Assembly: GCA_030684815.1 (NCBI GenBank)
Contig: JAUXXQ010000161.1
Span: 1-64,000 of the forward strand
Direction of reading: 5' to 3'
DNA: 64,000 nucleotides
Origin: Methylobacter sp.
GTDB taxonomy: Bacteria; Pseudomonadota; Gammaproteobacteria; Methylococcales; Methylomonadaceae
Positions within the stretch are counted from its first letter, which is position 1, and each line of letters opens with the position of its first letter. A program made the translations under genes and the position numbers. This document shows positions 1 to 11,644 of this stretch, piece by piece. The notes under the pieces were generated by a model, which worked only from the letters and a program-made list of their open reading frames with translations, was not told the origin of the DNA and did not search any database.

Positions 1-690
1 CAAGTCCTGCCCTACCTTTCGGACTGTTGGCGGAAATGCTCCCGCAACACGAACAAGCTTGGGTACTGTATGCTTCGTTGACTTCTATGAACACGCCTTG
101 CGTCGCTATCGACTTATATTCAAGTTGTGTTTTTAGCATCGACCAGCCTGCATCTAAAACGGACTTTGCCATTGCACTCGAAAGCCATGCGGTTCAACAC
201 ATCTGTATGTTTATCCCTGTCCTGACTTTTAGTGTTTTGGTTTGTGTTTTCATTGGATTACAGTGGTACAGCGCATTTTATGGCTAAGCAGATTAAACGT
301 TTTCAAATTCGGATGACAGCAGATTTTTTCTGTGCGATAAAAAAAGCTAAATCTTAGGACGGTTTCAATCGCCAAATTAATTGTATGGGCGCTCACAGGA
401 TGGCTGCAAACAAGATGAATCAAGGGCATCCTTACATCCCCCACCTGAAGGAAGGGGCTTTACGGGCTTTTTTGGTAAAAGTTTTTTAACATTTTTATTC
501 GCGCTCTTTGTGCCCTTCGTGGAAAATAGTCTTTTGCGTTGCTTGCCTGCGGCTAGTCGGGTCTGTTTTGCAAACGCTGGAAGCCTACGGATTGCATGAC
601 CGATAGCTGGCTAATCACCCACTGTTGCTTTGTGTAGTGGGCACACTTTATTTACTGTCTGACTTAAAATATATAGGAATAAAAAACTTC
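1..690. other. Gene-poor left edge with repeat fragments
   Basis: No recognisable gene. A frame open from base 3 to 287 could encode the tail of a protein with one hydrophobic segment near its end, but I recognise no family and give it little weight. Around 495-527 there is a degenerate piece of the CACGAAG-type dispersed repeat seen elsewhere in the window; its reverse complement carries a CCACGAAGGGCAC core like that at 56783. The remainder looks like non-coding, decayed sequence. Confidence 0.4.
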
Positions 691-1080
691 ATGAACATTA
701 ATTATACTGCCTCTATTTTTAGCCTTGCCTTAATTGCTGTGATTTCAGGTTGCGCCACCGCGCCGGAAAAACCGGCAGAACCTGCGCCGTTTGTCAGCGA
801 TTACCCGACCCGTGACCGCGTTGAATATGTCTTAAACTGCGTTGCCCAGCATGGCGGTTTGTCCTATATAACCCAATACGCCTGCGGCTGTAAGATCGAT
901 AAAATCGCAGAAAAATTGGCTTTCGCTGAATATGAAGCCGCGAAAACTTTTACCTATTTAAGCAAGGGCCAAACCGGTGATGCCGGTTCTGCGATGCGCG
1001 ATCCGATGCAATCGAAAGATTTAAGGAAGCGTCTGAAAGAAGCGGAAGAGTATGCGGAGAAAAATTGTTTCGTGAAATAA
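691..1080 (+). CDS. Small putative lipoprotein, unknown function
   Basis: A protein of about 129 residues beginning MNINYTASIFSLALI, with a hydrophobic signal followed by the lipobox-like VISGC, so Cys at about residue 21 should be lipidated. The mature part starts with a Pro/Ala-rich linker (about 22-35), then a compact domain with Cys residues near LNCVAQHG, YACGCKID and the C-terminal KNCFVK, which suggests disulfides in the periplasm. An AGGAAT sequence lies about 11 bases before ATG 691; an upstream in-frame start at 625 lacks such a site and would put residues before the signal peptide. No family is recognised. It stands alone between the left edge and the chemoreceptor gene. Confidence 0.7.
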   Translation: MNINYTASIFSLALIAVISGCATAPEKPAEPAPFVSDYPTRDRVEYVLNCVAQHGGLSYITQYACGCKIDKIAEKLAFAEYEAAKTFTYLSKGQTGDAGSAMRDPMQSKDLRKRLKEAEEYAEKNCFVK

Positions 1081-1199
1081 AAAGGGTCGCTTTGGTCGTT
1101 TTTTGTTGGCTATCCGTCATGCAATAGTTTTAACCTGTTATTAATCAGAAATTAATCTATGTTTTTTGCCGAATATTGACTTTAACTTAGGATGTGCAC

Positions 1200-2735
1200 A
1201 TGAAATTAAAAACCCAAATTTCTCTCGGTTTTGGAAGCATATTGATTTTGTTGTTAATTACGGCGGGATTGGGTGTTAACAGCCTTTCAGCCTTATTGGC
1301 TGACACCCGTCATGTTGTAACAGCGGACAATCTGCGTACGGCATTGGTGGAACGCGAGGTCGACCATTTGAATTGGACGGCAAGGCTTAATGCTTTCGTT
1401 TTTGACGAACATGTGCATGAGCTCGATGTGCAGTTGGATCATACCCAGTGTGCCTTTGGCCGTTGGTATTACGGTGATGAACGGCATCAGGCCGAGGCGC
1501 AATTTCCCGCGCTAAAAGCCCCATTGCTTAATATTGAGGAGCCGCACCGTAAGTTACACGAGTCAGCCAAGCGTATCAAAGAAGCGCGTAGTGAGGCTGC
1601 GCAGTCAAGCAGCGATAAAGGTCAGCAACATACAATTTCACTTTATAGGGCAGAAACACTGCCCAATTTGCGCGAAACACAAACAAATCTGGCGGCAATG
1701 CGGGAACTGATTTATGAGTCAGCGGTCGCACTGCAAAAAAGTATGGAAAATGACGGCGCCCAATCCCAGTCTTTTGTGGTTGCGGTGACGATAATCGCCA
1801 TGTTGGTCGGCGTTATTGTCTCTGTCATGATCGTGCGCACTATTTTGCGGCAGTTAGGCGGCGAGCCGGGGACTCTGGCTAATGTCGCCGAACAAATAGC
1901 GGCTGGTGACTTGTCGATTAAAATCAATGCGGGAGGGCAACCATTGACTGGGGTTTTGGCCGGTATGAAAAACATGGCGGACGACTTAAAGCAAGTGGTG
2001 GGGCAGGTCAGAGGCGCGGCGGATAACCTCGCCAGCGCTTCCCAACAAGTCAGTGCCACAGCGCAATCGATGAGCCAGATGGCCACCGAGCAAGCTGCCA
2101 GCGTCGAAGAAACGACATCGTCGATTGAACATCTTAATGCATCGGTGCAACAAAATACTGAAAATGCACATGTCACTGAACAAATGGCCACCCGCTCGGC
2201 CAGTGAAGCCCAAGATGGGGGCAATGCGGTTAATGGGACAGTCTCAGCAATGAAGAATATTGCCGAAAAGATTGGTCAAATTGAAGATATTGCTTATAAG
2301 ACCAATTTGTTGTCTTTAAACGCTGCGATTGAGGCGGCGTCTGCAGGCGAACATGGCAAAGGCTTTGCGGTCGTGGCTGCCGAGGTGCGCAAGCTTGCGG
2401 AAAGCAGCCGGATTAGCGCCAAGGAAATCAGCGGGCTGGCGACCAGTAGTGTGGCCATAGCCGAAAAAGCGGGGAACTTGATTGCCAACGTAGTGCCCAA
2501 TATCGTCAAAACCGCCGGTCTGGTGCAAGAGATCAATGCGGCTTCGAAAGCGCAATCCAGTGGCATTAACCAGATTAACGATGCCATGCGGCAATTGGAT
2601 AAGGCAACTCAGCAAAATGCGGCAAGTGCAGAACAATTGGCGGCAACTTCTGAGGAATTAAGCGGCCAAGCTATGCAGCTGCAAAATGCGGTCGCTTTTT
2701 TTAAGCTTGAGGAAAGCGACGGTCGGTCGCTTTAA
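1200..2735 (+). CDS. Methyl-accepting chemotaxis protein with CZB zinc-binding sensor domain
   Basis: About 511 residues. TM1 lies near 10-27. The segment 50-125 matches the chemoreceptor zinc-binding (CZB) domain: His56 in HLNW, Cys84 in CAFGRWYYG, and His116 and His120 in PHRKLH are the expected Zn ligands. TM2 is about 192-213, followed by HAMP and a coiled-coil signalling domain whose hairpin tip (about 358-405, [18 protein letters not shown] then [14 protein letters not shown]) is canonical. No C-terminal CheR-docking pentapeptide is visible. CZB domains are usually cytoplasmic; here the domain sits between two TMs, so it should face the periplasm. An AGGA lies 7 bases before ATG 1200; the GTG at 1194 is too close to it. 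No che genes lie nearby, so the input signal is unknown; zinc or oxidant sensing is known for the CZB family. Confidence 0.9.
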   Translation: MKLKTQISLGFGSILILLLITAGLGVNSLSALLADTRHVVTADNLRTALVEREVDHLNWTARLNAFVFDEHVHELDVQLDHTQCAFGRWYYGDERHQAEAQFPALKAPLLNIEEPHRKLHESAKRIKEARSEAAQSSSDKGQQHTISLYRAETLPNLRETQTNLAAMRELIYESAVALQKSMENDGAQSQSFVVAVTIIAMLVGVIVSVMIVRTILRQLGGEPGTLANVAEQIAAGDLSIKINAGGQPLTGVLAGMKNMADDLKQVVGQVRGAADNLASASQQVSATAQSMSQMATEQAASVEETTSSIEHLNASVQQNTENAHVTEQMATRSASEAQDGGNAVNGTVSAMKNIAEKIGQIEDIAYKTNLLSLNAAIEAASAGEHGKGFAVVAAEVRKLAESSRISAKEISGLATSSVAIAEKAGNLIANVVPNIVKTAGLVQEINAASKAQSSGINQINDAMRQLDKATQQNAASAEQLAATSEELSGQAMQLQNAVAFFKLEESDGRSL

Positions 2736-2764
2736 CAGCGTTAGAGGCATTCGTTACATTGAAA

Positions 2765-2830
2765 AAACTATTCACCACGAAAGGTACGAAGAAAATTAAT
2801 ATCCTTTGGGCGCTTCGTGGTGGCAAGCAT
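2765..2830. repeat. CACGAAG-family palindromic repeat
   Basis: An imperfect dyad with CACCACGAAAGGTACGAAG on one side and GCGCTTCGTGGTGG on the other. It lies between the convergent chemoreceptor and VF530 genes and could fold as a terminator-like hairpin without a U-tract. Related copies are near 497, 4246, 19819, 21541, 56783 and 59639. Confidence 0.6.
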
Positions 2831-2832
2831 AA

Positions 2833-3051
2833 TTACTGTTGTCCTGAGCAATACAAGGCTTCAACCTGTGCCCTTGCCCATGGCGTTTTTCTTAAGAATT
2901 TCAAGCTCGATTGTATGCTGGGGTCGTTGTTAAAGCATCTGATGTTAATCTGTCTGCCCATTTCATCCCAGCCGTAATGGGCTACCAATTCAGTGAGCAT
3001 CCTTTCTAGGGTGACGCCATGCAGCGGATTTTGCGGTTGTTTATCATTCAT
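2833..3051 (-). CDS. VF530-family (DUF2132) DNA-binding protein
   Basis: A 72-residue protein matching almost its full length to the VF530 family: [12 protein letters not shown] at 8-19, [16 protein letters not shown] at about 25-40, and the signature [17 protein letters not shown] near the C-terminus. The family is a small alpha-helical fold described as DNA-binding; its cellular role is not established. It starts 23 bases after the RIO kinase gene ends, on the same strand, so the two are probably co-transcribed. A CAGGTACG sequence precedes ATG 3051 at normal spacing. Confidence 0.88.
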   Translation of the reverse strand: MNDKQPQNPLHGVTLERMLTELVAHYGWDEMGRQINIRCFNNDPSIQSSLKFLRKTPWARAQVEALYCSGQQ

Positions 3052-3074
3052 TAAGCGTACCTGAGTGGTGCGTG

Positions 3075-3917
3075 TTAATCTTCATGTTCGTAACGCCTGC
3101 GTATTGCATCATCGCGGGCGTCGTTGATTTCCCGCATGATGCTGCCCACATCCGCCTGTTTGTCGCTGGCTTGGAATCGGCCGGTCAAGGCCACATCAGG
3201 ATCGAGTTCGGCGCTCTCGTAGAGCTTCCATATTTCTTTGCCATACTGTGTGCTGAGCAGCTCGGGGGCAAAACGGCCAAAATAATCGGCCAGATTATCG
3301 ACATCGCGTTCCAGCATCCGTGCGGCGTTATTGTTTGCCGCCGCATCAACAGCTTGGGGCAGGTCGATAATAACCGGGCCGTCAGCGTCAATCAGGATGT
3401 TGTATTCCGACAGGTCGCCATGCACTAGGCCTGCGCACAGCATCCTGACCACTTCTTTGATCAGCAAGGCGTGGTATTCAAGTGCTTGCTCGCGGCTCAG
3501 TTCAAGGTCATTCAGCCGGGGCGCGGCGTTGCCATGGCCATCGGTAACCAGTTCCATCAGCAACACGCCTTCGACGAAATTATAGGGCTGCGGCACGCGC
3601 ACACCCGCTGCGGCAAGGCGGTACAATGCATCGACTTCGGCATTTTGCCAGACATCTTCCTGCTGTTTGCGCCCAAACCGGGTGTTTTTTTCCATGGCGC
3701 GCGCCTGACGGGTGTTCCGCACTTTACGCCCTTCCTGATACTGCGCCTGTTTGTGGAAGCCGCGTTTGTTAATGTCTTTATAGACTTTGGCGCAACGTAT
3801 TTCGCCTTCAGAAGATACGACGTAAACAGCCGCTTCCTTGCCGCTTTTTAGCGGCCGGATTACCTCGTCAACGAGGCCGTCCCGCACCAGCGGTTCAATA
3901 CTTTTTGGAGTTTTCAT
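3075..3917 (-). CDS. RIO1-family serine/threonine protein kinase
   Basis: A 280-residue bacterial RIO kinase. The N-terminal lobe has the flexible nucleotide loop SGKEAAVYV (25-33) and the invariant Lys44 in CAKVY. The catalytic loop HGDLSEYNI spans 166-174 and the metal-binding Asp185 sits in IIDLPQAVD, the RIO replacement for DFG. The C-terminal tail (230-280) is charged. Bacterial RIO kinases are poorly understood; archaeal and eukaryotic relatives act in small-subunit ribosome maturation, so a translation-linked role is only a guess. The start is ATG 3917, preceded by AAGGAAATTTG; the TTG at 3920 is rejected. The leader, start codon and first codons are shared with feoB (see the repeat at 3909-4108). 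VF530 follows in the same unit. Confidence 0.88.
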   Translation of the reverse strand: MKTPKSIEPLVRDGLVDEVIRPLKSGKEAAVYVVSSEGEIRCAKVYKDINKRGFHKQAQYQEGRKVRNTRQARAMEKNTRFGRKQQEDVWQNAEVDALYRLAAAGVRVPQPYNFVEGVLLMELVTDGHGNAAPRLNDLELSREQALEYHALLIKEVVRMLCAGLVHGDLSEYNILIDADGPVIIDLPQAVDAAANNNAARMLERDVDNLADYFGRFAPELLSTQYGKEIWKLYESAELDPDVALTGRFQASDKQADVGSIMREINDARDDAIRRRYEHED

Positions 3918-4108
3918 CAAATTTCCTTGTTGGTCTGAGACCTCTTCCTTCAGGGAGATTCGTTCAAAGTTGACAACGCTGCTTTAGCGTCGTTATCCTT
4001 TCAGCTAACCTCGTTGTTGACGGCGAGGCAATCCACCGACCGCTATCTGTCGATGGATTGTCGTAAGACAAGTCATTCGACAGATAGCGGTCGAGTGTGG
4101 ATTGAAAC
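3909..4108 (-). promoter_or_regulatory. Structured leader repeat, copy A (upstream of RIO kinase)
   Basis: Read on the minus strand, this about 200-base block matches 41802-41999 with roughly 20 substitutions and one short gap by eye. It starts with TTTCAATCCACACTCGACC and ends with the Shine-Dalgarno AAGGAAATTTG, the start codon and two further codons, ATGAAAACT. It contains a perfect 17-bp hairpin (arms 4093-4077 and 4053-4037), a CCTCG/CGAGG stem, an 8-bp stem (3993-3986 with 3980-3973) and a short CTCCCTGAAGG hairpin close to the ribosome site. It may be a mobile or duplicated cis-regulatory RNA. Function unknown. Confidence 0.75.
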
Positions 4109-4244
4109 ATGGCCGCCCTTAGTCGTTGCCTTTAGATAAAAGTTAAAAATTAGCGGCTTTTCTTGATAAATATATTTGATCCGGTAACCGGGGCTATTTT
4201 ACTTTATTTTAGAGGGCTCAAACCAGTCGGCGAAAAAAGCATTT

Positions 4245-4302
4245 TATTCACCATGAAGAACATGAAGGATTTAGCGCTTCATGTCCTTCATGGTAATGGC
4301 TT
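4245..4302. repeat. Palindromic repeat related to the CACGAAG family, possible terminator of pgm
   Basis: CCATGAAGAACATGAAG pairs with CTTCATGTCCTTCATGG with a single mismatch across an about 9-base loop. It lies just past the 3' end of pgm. There is no U-tract on the pgm strand, so it is a terminator only by position; it looks like a T/A-substituted version of the CACGAAG repeats. Confidence 0.55.
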
Positions 4303-4323
4303 AAATTAATTTATGCGTGTTCC

Positions 4324-5967
<1,644 letters not shown>

Positions 5968-6030
5968 TTAATTCAACAATTAAACCGGTGGCTAAAGTAC
6001 ACCAAAACTCTTATCTAGTGTAGAACATTT

Positions 6031-6573
6031 ATGTTACGAATTTATTTATTGCTCTGTTGCAGTTTTTTCTCTTTTTCTGTTGTTGCCAATGATGATATTT
6101 GGTTATTGGTGGATACTAAGGCGCTGACTATTGAAGTCAAAAAAGGTCAGCAGACGCTTGAAACTTTAAACGATATTGCCATTGGCCGTGGCGGTGCCGG
6201 AATTAAGCTCCATCAGGGCGATAACATCACGCCTTATGGGGACTATAAAATAGGTTGGGTGGGTGAGCAAAGCTCGTTCCGGAAGTTTTTTGGTTTGACC
6301 TATCCATCCGCAGAAGACGCCCAAAAAGCGCTGGAACAGGGCGTGATTAACCGGGTGGCTTATGACAGTATTGTGAATGCTCATCGGGCGCACCAAGTGC
6401 CTCCGCAAAATACGCCTTTAGGAGGGCGTATTGGCATTCATGGTTTGGGGCGGGCAGATGAAAAAATTCATAAGGCAATGAATTGGACTCATGGCTGTAT
6501 TGCCTTGACTAACCAACAGATAGATCACCTGAGTCACTGGTTGGATAAAGGGACGGTGGTCAGAATAAAATAA
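6031..6573 (+). CDS. Periplasmic L,D-transpeptidase (YkuD) family protein
   Basis: 180 residues with an N-terminal signal peptide (1-19, ending SVVAND). The YkuD catalytic motif is complete: GIHG at about 138-141, then HGCIAL with the catalytic Cys at about 157. Related proteins cross-link peptidoglycan, attach Lpp-type lipoproteins to it, or cleave that link. The neighbour immediately downstream is an Lpp/OprI-like lipoprotein, so acting on that protein is an attractive but unproven inference. The region between the two genes (6574-6658) is AT-rich and probably contains a separate promoter. Confidence 0.88.
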   Translation: MLRIYLLLCCSFFSFSVVANDDIWLLVDTKALTIEVKKGQQTLETLNDIAIGRGGAGIKLHQGDNITPYGDYKIGWVGEQSSFRKFFGLTYPSAEDAQKALEQGVINRVAYDSIVNAHRAHQVPPQNTPLGGRIGIHGLGRADEKIHKAMNWTHGCIALTNQQIDHLSHWLDKGTVVRIK

Positions 6574-6658
6574 AACTGGAAAATAATTTAAAAGCAGTGC
6601 AAAATAAAAACTAGTAGGCGTTTTTTTTTGTAGTAATAACTTTAATAAGGAAAATAAG

Positions 6659-6937
6659 ATGAAAAAAGTAGTTAAATTGTCAATGGTTGCTCTGATTGCT
6701 AGCTTGGTTGTTGGTTGCGCAAGCACTTCAGATATCGAAAACTTACAGTCACAAATTGATGGTTTGAAATCTTCAGTTGCACAAGCATCTGCCGATGCCG
6801 CTAGCGCAAGAAGCGCTGCTGATTCTGCTTCTTCACAAGCAGCTTCTGCAGAAGCTGCAGCTAACCGTGCAGCACAATATGCTCAAGATACAAACAGCAA
6901 ACTGGACAGCATGTTCAAAAAATCAATGATGAAATAA
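6659..6937 (+). CDS. Lpp/OprI-like alanine-zipper outer-membrane lipoprotein
   Basis: 92 residues: signal peptide 1-19 with lipobox LVVGC (lipidated Cys20), then a heptad-repeat coiled coil with Ala at the a and d positions (runs such as SADAASARSAADSASS), and a C-terminal Lys (MMK), the residue that can be joined to peptidoglycan in Lpp. It should form a trimeric coiled coil linking outer membrane and cell wall. An AAGG lies 8 bases before ATG 6659. A strong intrinsic terminator follows, as expected for an abundant single-gene transcript. Confidence 0.88.
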   Translation: MKKVVKLSMVALIASLVVGCASTSDIENLQSQIDGLKSSVAQASADAASARSAADSASSQAASAEAAANRAAQYAQDTNSKLDSMFKKSMMK

Positions 6938-6963
6938 ATCATCGCTGATTTTAAGAATTAAGA

Positions 6964-6995
6964 AGCCCGGTGGAATTCCACCGGGCTTTTTTTTT
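6964..6995 (+). terminator. Rho-independent terminator after the Lpp-like gene
   Basis: AGCCCGGTGGA pairs with TCCACCGGGCT, a GC-rich 11-bp arm pair with a 2-base turn, followed by a run of nine T. Confidence 0.93.
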
Positions 6996-7078
6996 GAGCC
7001 GATGTTTTAGTTGTGATGATTTGAATCCAAGCCTGCTGTAGCCATGGTAAAATAGGCGCTTTTGAATTCATTATATTC

Positions 7079-8023
7079 ATGCGTTTAATTAGAGGATTAT
7101 CTCATTTAGAGCCGTCAAAAAAAGGTTGCGTACTAACGATTGGCAATTTTGACGGCTTGCATTTAGGTCATCGGGCGGTGATAAAAAAATTGGCTGAGCG
7201 GGGTGAAAAACTGGCTTTGCCTGTTGTGGTCATGACCTTTGAGCCGCAGCCGCTGGAGTATTTTTTGGGCGAAAATGCACCGTCGCGGTTGATGCGTTTG
7301 CGGGAAAAAGTTATCCCTTTTGCTAAATTGCCCGTTGATGCTTTGGTGATATTGCGATTTAATCAGCATTTCGCCAATTATGATGCCGAGCAGTTTATTG
7401 CTGATGTGTTAGTCAAGCTGCTGAACGTGAAGCATTTGGTGGTCGGTGACGATTTTCATTTTGGCAAGGCCAGGCGCGGAAATTTCGCTATGCTCAAAGA
7501 CAAGGGCAAACTCTTTGGTTTTGATGTGGAAGACACCGGATCGTATCAGATCGGCGGGCTTCGCGTCAGCAGCACCTTGATCAGAGATGCACTAGGCGAT
7601 GGCGATTTGGCGCTGGCTGAAAAACTGCTCGGTTGCTGTTATTCTGTGTGCGGACGGGTCGCGCACGGCGACAAACGCGGCAGAACCATCGGCTATCCCA
7701 CCGCCAATATACAAATGTTTAGAAAAAACACCCCAGTTAACGGAGTATTCGCGGTGACCCTGACCGGTATTGATGACCGTGAGTTTGATGGCGTTGCCAA
7801 TGTCGGCACGAGACCTACGGTTGATGGTGGCGACAAAGTGATACTGGAAGTGTATTTGTTCGATTTTGATAGAGAAATTTACGGGCATTATGTGGAAGTG
7901 CATTTCAAACAAAAGATTAGGGATGAAATGCGTTTTCAGTCGCTGGACGAACTTAAAGCGCAAATTGTAAAAGACGTGGCTGAAGCCAAAGCTGTATTAG
8001 CCAATAAACACCATTCCAGCTGA
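7079..8023 (+). CDS. ribF: Bifunctional riboflavin kinase / FAD synthetase
   Basis: 314 residues, normal length. The N-terminal FMN adenylyltransferase domain has [14 protein letters not shown] (22-35, the HxGH nucleotide-binding signature) and SSTLIRDAL near 165-173. The C-terminal flavokinase domain begins with [15 protein letters not shown] (about 198-212). It makes FMN from riboflavin and ATP, then FAD. The gene order ribF-ileS-lspA is the classical gammaproteobacterial cluster; ileS starts about 30 bases downstream. The Shine-Dalgarno site before ATG 7079 is weak. Confidence 0.96.
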   Translation: MRLIRGLSHLEPSKKGCVLTIGNFDGLHLGHRAVIKKLAERGEKLALPVVVMTFEPQPLEYFLGENAPSRLMRLREKVIPFAKLPVDALVILRFNQHFANYDAEQFIADVLVKLLNVKHLVVGDDFHFGKARRGNFAMLKDKGKLFGFDVEDTGSYQIGGLRVSSTLIRDALGDGDLALAEKLLGCCYSVCGRVAHGDKRGRTIGYPTANIQMFRKNTPVNGVFAVTLTGIDDREFDGVANVGTRPTVDGGDKVILEVYLFDFDREIYGHYVEVHFKQKIRDEMRFQSLDELKAQIVKDVAEAKAVLANKHHSS

Positions 8024-8051
8024 TAAATATTTTTTGCCGAGATTAATTGTT

Positions 8052-10880
8052 ATGACAATGGATTATAAAAAAACACTGAATTTACCTAACACGGCGTTTC
8101 CGATGAAAGGCAATCTGGCTCAGCGTGAGCCGGAGCGTCTAAAAAAATGGAACGACGCTGATTTGTATCACAAAATCAGGCAGGAATTTGCAGGAAGGCC
8201 AAAGTTTATCCTGCATGACGGCCCGCCGTATGCCAATGGCGAAATTCATATCGGCCATGCGGTCAACAAGGTGTTGAAAGACATCATTATTAAGTCGAAA
8301 GCATTAAGCGGTTTCGATGCGCCTTATGTGCCGGGCTGGGATTGCCACGGCTTGCCGATTGAATTGCAGGTTGAGAAAAAACGAGGCAAGGCGGGCGTTA
8401 AAATTTCCCCCGCTTTGTTTCGCCATGCCTGCCGAGACTATGCCAAAAAACAGGTCAACATACAAAAAGAAGCCTTTATCCGCCTGGGTATTTTGGGCGA
8501 TTGGGGAAATCCGTATTTGACGATGGATTTTGCTTTTGAAGCCGACATCGTGCGCGCGCTGGGCAAAATCAGCCAAAACGGTCATATAACTAAAGGCGCA
8601 AAACCGGTGCATTGGTGCACCGATTGCGGTTCGGCGCTGGCAGAGGCGGAAGTCGAATACGAAGACAAACATTCGCCTGCGGTCGATGTGCGTTTTCAGG
8701 TGGTCGATGAAGCCGGATTTTTGGCTCAGTGCCACCATGTGCCTGAGCATGAGGGCAGGGGAACGTTATCGGTGGTCATTTGGACAACGACGCCGTGGAC
8801 ATTGCCTGCCAATCAGGGCGTGGCGTTAAACCCCGAACTGGAATATGCGGTGGTGCAATGCGAAAAAGACGGCAATGTAGAACGTCTGGTTGTTGCCGAA
8901 GCGCTGCTGAAAGATGTCATGCTGCGCTACGACATCGAAAATTATCATGTCATTGCTTACTGCAAAGGTGCGGATTTAGAGCATCAATTATTGCAGCATC
9001 CTTTCTATGACCGGCAAGTGCCGATTATTCTGGGCGATCATGTCACCACCGAAGCCGGTACCGGCGCAGTGCATACCGCGCCCGGACACGGCCAGGACGA
9101 TTATGTGGTTGGCTTGAAATACGGCTTGCCGGTTGATAACCCGGTCGGCAACGATGGCGTATTTCTGCCCAATACCGAACTTTTTGCTGGTGAGCATGTG
9201 TTCAACGCCAATGCTCACGTCATTGAAGTGTTGGCACAACTAGGCAAACTGGTGCATCACATCGCCATCTTGCACAGCTACCCGCATTGCTGGCGGCATA
9301 AAACCCCGATTATTTTCCGCGCCACGCCGCAGTGGTTCATTTCGATGAACAAAAACAAACTGCGCGAGCAGGCGCTGGCTGAAGTCAAACGCGTGGCCTG
9401 GATTCCCGAATGGGGTCAAGCACGGATTGAAAGCATGATGGAAGGTCGGCCGGACTGGTGTATTTCCCGTCAGCGTACTTGGGGCGTGCCGATTACTTTG
9501 TTTGTCCATAAGGAAAGCGGCGAACTGCATCCGCGCACCGCTGAACTAGTTGAACAGGTGGCGCAGCGTATTGAACAACAAGGCATAGAAGCCTGGTTTG
9601 AACTGGATGCCGCTGAATTGCTCGGTGATGAAGCCGCAGACTACGACAAAATGACCGACACGCTGGATGTTTGGTTCGATTCCGGCGTCACCCATGCGGC
9701 GGTTTTGGCACGGCGCGAACAGCTGCATTTTCCGGCCGATTTATATTTGGAAGGTTCAGACCAGCATCGCGGCTGGTTCCAGTCGTCATTGTTGGCTTCG
9801 GTCGCGATGAACGGGGTCGCGCCTTATAAAGCGGTATTGACGCATGGTTTCACCGTTGATAAAAACGGCGAAAAAATGTCCAAATCGAAAGGCAATGTGG
9901 TGCCGCCGCAATCGGTGATGAAAAATCTGGGCGCCGATGTGTTGCGCTTATGGATTGCGGCAACCGATTATCGCGGCGAAATGCGCGTGTCTGATGAGAT
10001 TTTGGAGCGCACCTCCGATGGTTACCGGCGATTAAGAAATACCGCGCGTTTTCTGCTGTCGAATTTGAATGATTTTGATCCGGCACAAGACTTGGTCGAA
10101 ACCCAAGATTTACTGGCGCTGGATCGCTGGATGGTGGATAGGGCATTTTTATTGCAGGAAGAAGTCAAAGCGGCTTACGAAACCTACCAGTTCCAGCTTA
10201 TTTATCAAAAAGTGCATCATTTTTGCGTGATCGATTTGGGCGGTTTTTATCTGGACATTATCAAAGACCGTCAATATACCGCCAAAGCCGATGGTTTGGC
10301 GCGGCGTTCGGCGCAAACTGCGATGTATCACGTACTGGAAGCATTGACCCGCTGGCTGGCGCCGATTATCAGTTACACCGCCGATGAAATCTGGCAATAT
10401 TTGCCGGGCGAACGCAGTGAGTCGGTGTTTTTGGAAACCTGGTATCAGGGGCTGGCTGAGCTTGATGATGATGTTTTAAACCGCGAATTCTGGCAAAAAA
10501 TCATGGCCGTCCGCGCCGCAGTCGGCAAGGAACTGGAAAAGAGCCGCGCTAAAGGTGACATCGGATCGTCGTTGAATGCCGACGTTGAATTGTATTGCAA
10601 CGTCGAGTTTGTTGATGATTTAAAGCGCTTGTCGGATGAGTTGCGTTTTATTTTCATTACCTCCAATGCCACGGTGATGGCAGAAGGCGATGCGCCTGAA
10701 GATGCCATTCAAACTGAAATCGGTGGCGTTAAATTAAGAGTCCTGGTGTCCGGGCATGAAAAATGCGTGCGTTGCTGGCATCAACGGCCTGACGTCGGTA
10801 AACATTCAGAACACCCCGAATTGTGCGGGCGTTGCGTGGAAAACGTAGCGGGCGAAGGCGAGCGCAGGCTTTATGCGTAA
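8052..10880 (+). CDS. ileS: Isoleucyl-tRNA synthetase
   Basis: About 942 residues, class Ia synthetase that charges tRNA-Ile. The HIGH motif occurs in [13 protein letters not shown], the KMSKS motif in [11 protein letters not shown], and the CP1 editing domain includes the [15 protein letters not shown] stretch. The C-terminus has a zinc finger (CVRCWHQRP then CGRC). ATG 8052 ([10 protein letters not shown]) fits the family N-terminus, with MDYKK at 8058 as an alternative; the TTG at 8034 would add six atypical residues. The stop overlaps the possible upstream lspA start, indicating translational coupling. Confidence 0.96.
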   Translation: MTMDYKKTLNLPNTAFPMKGNLAQREPERLKKWNDADLYHKIRQEFAGRPKFILHDGPPYANGEIHIGHAVNKVLKDIIIKSKALSGFDAPYVPGWDCHGLPIELQVEKKRGKAGVKISPALFRHACRDYAKKQVNIQKEAFIRLGILGDWGNPYLTMDFAFEADIVRALGKISQNGHITKGAKPVHWCTDCGSALAEAEVEYEDKHSPAVDVRFQVVDEAGFLAQCHHVPEHEGRGTLSVVIWTTTPWTLPANQGVALNPELEYAVVQCEKDGNVERLVVAEALLKDVMLRYDIENYHVIAYCKGADLEHQLLQHPFYDRQVPIILGDHVTTEAGTGAVHTAPGHGQDDYVVGLKYGLPVDNPVGNDGVFLPNTELFAGEHVFNANAHVIEVLAQLGKLVHHIAILHSYPHCWRHKTPIIFRATPQWFISMNKNKLREQALAEVKRVAWIPEWGQARIESMMEGRPDWCISRQRTWGVPITLFVHKESGELHPRTAELVEQVAQRIEQQGIEAWFELDAAELLGDEAADYDKMTDTLDVWFDSGVTHAAVLARREQLHFPADLYLEGSDQHRGWFQSSLLASVAMNGVAPYKAVLTHGFTVDKNGEKMSKSKGNVVPPQSVMKNLGADVLRLWIAATDYRGEMRVSDEILERTSDGYRRLRNTARFLLSNLNDFDPAQDLVETQDLLALDRWMVDRAFLLQEEVKAAYETYQFQLIYQKVHHFCVIDLGGFYLDIIKDRQYTAKADGLARRSAQTAMYHVLEALTRWLAPIISYTADEIWQYLPGERSESVFLETWYQGLAELDDDVLNREFWQKIMAVRAAVGKELEKSRAKGDIGSSLNADVELYCNVEFVDDLKRLSDELRFIFITSNATVMAEGDAPEDAIQTEIGGVKLRVLVSGHEKCVRCWHQRPDVGKHSEHPELCGRCVENVAGEGERRLYA

Positions 10881-10887
10881 GGCGGTG

Positions 10888-11367
10888 ATGTTGAAATGGT
10901 TATGGCTGTCGTTGCTGGCGGTCATTCTCGACCAAGTCAGCAAACTGGCCGTTGCAGGATCGATGCAACTGTATGAATCGATTGAGCTCATGCCGTTTTT
11001 TAAGCTGACTTATGTGCATAATACCGGTGCCGCGTTCAGTTTTTTAAGCGAGGCCGGGGGTTGGCAACGCTGGTTTTTTGCCGGATTGGCATTGGTGATC
11101 AGTGCCGTGATAGCCGTTTGGTTAACCCGGCTGAAACAACACGAAACCTTGCTGGCAGTGGCGTTGGCGCTGATTTTAGGCGGCGCCATCGGTAATTTGA
11201 TTGACCGGCTGGCTTACGGTTATGTGATCGATTTTCTTGATGTTTATTACGGTAGCTGGCATTGGCCTGCCTTTAATATCGCCGATTCCGCGATTACCTT
11301 GGGCGTGATATTAATGCTGGCGGAATCATTCGGCTTGGGGCGTCCGCAACAGCCGGATGCTTTATGA
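10888..11367 (+). CDS. lspA: Lipoprotein signal peptidase (signal peptidase II)
   Basis: 159 residues from ATG 10888, with four TM helices. It cleaves prolipoproteins before the lipidated Cys and would act on the several lipoproteins of this window. Conserved boxes: DQVSKL in TM1, VHNTGAAFSFL, the catalytic Asp of GNLIDR, and the second catalytic Asp in FNIADSAI. AAGGCGG lies just upstream of ATG 10888; ATG 10873, which would overlap the ileS stop, is a possible longer start. The usual next genes of this cluster (fkpB, ispH) are absent. Confidence 0.95.
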   Translation: MLKWLWLSLLAVILDQVSKLAVAGSMQLYESIELMPFFKLTYVHNTGAAFSFLSEAGGWQRWFFAGLALVISAVIAVWLTRLKQHETLLAVALALILGGAIGNLIDRLAYGYVIDFLDVYYGSWHWPAFNIADSAITLGVILMLAESFGLGRPQQPDAL

Positions 11368-11644
11368 TAGCTGATGGTAAAGTCCACAAAAAGTATAAAA
11401 GGCGTTCTAGGCGGCACGATGTCTGAATCGTGCTCTGGTTCCTATGCGGCGTCTATCGAGTTATGCACACCTCGACGTTGGCCTTAGCTGATTTCCGATA
11501 AATGACATCCCTTGATGGGCGTCGCCCACACGTGGGAGCGACGCCTACGTCGCGACTAGCGATCATCAACAGATTTAGGTGATAGATAATAGTTCTAATG
11601 AACGATGCGCGAGGCGTCTATGAGTCAGAAAAACAGATCAAATT
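11368..11644. other. Intergenic region with a palindromic repeat
   Basis: No gene. GGCGTCGC (11518-11525) pairs with GCGACGCC (11538-11545) around CCACACGTGG, a short perfect palindrome followed by TACGTCGCGAC, resembling a dispersed REP-like unit. The promoter of the lipid-transport operon should lie here, but I cannot pick clear -35 and -10 boxes. Confidence 0.5.

Noticed and set aside
27-287. 86-residue frame at the left edge
   Set aside because: No family match, no clear ribosome site, unusual composition; kept only as a remark because it could be the end of a gene starting outside the window.
4077-4108. CRISPR-repeat-like end GTGGATTGAAAC in the leader repeat
   Set aside because: It resembles the end of type I repeats, but there is no regularly spaced second copy, no spacers and no cas gene in the window; the match belongs to the longer leader repeat.
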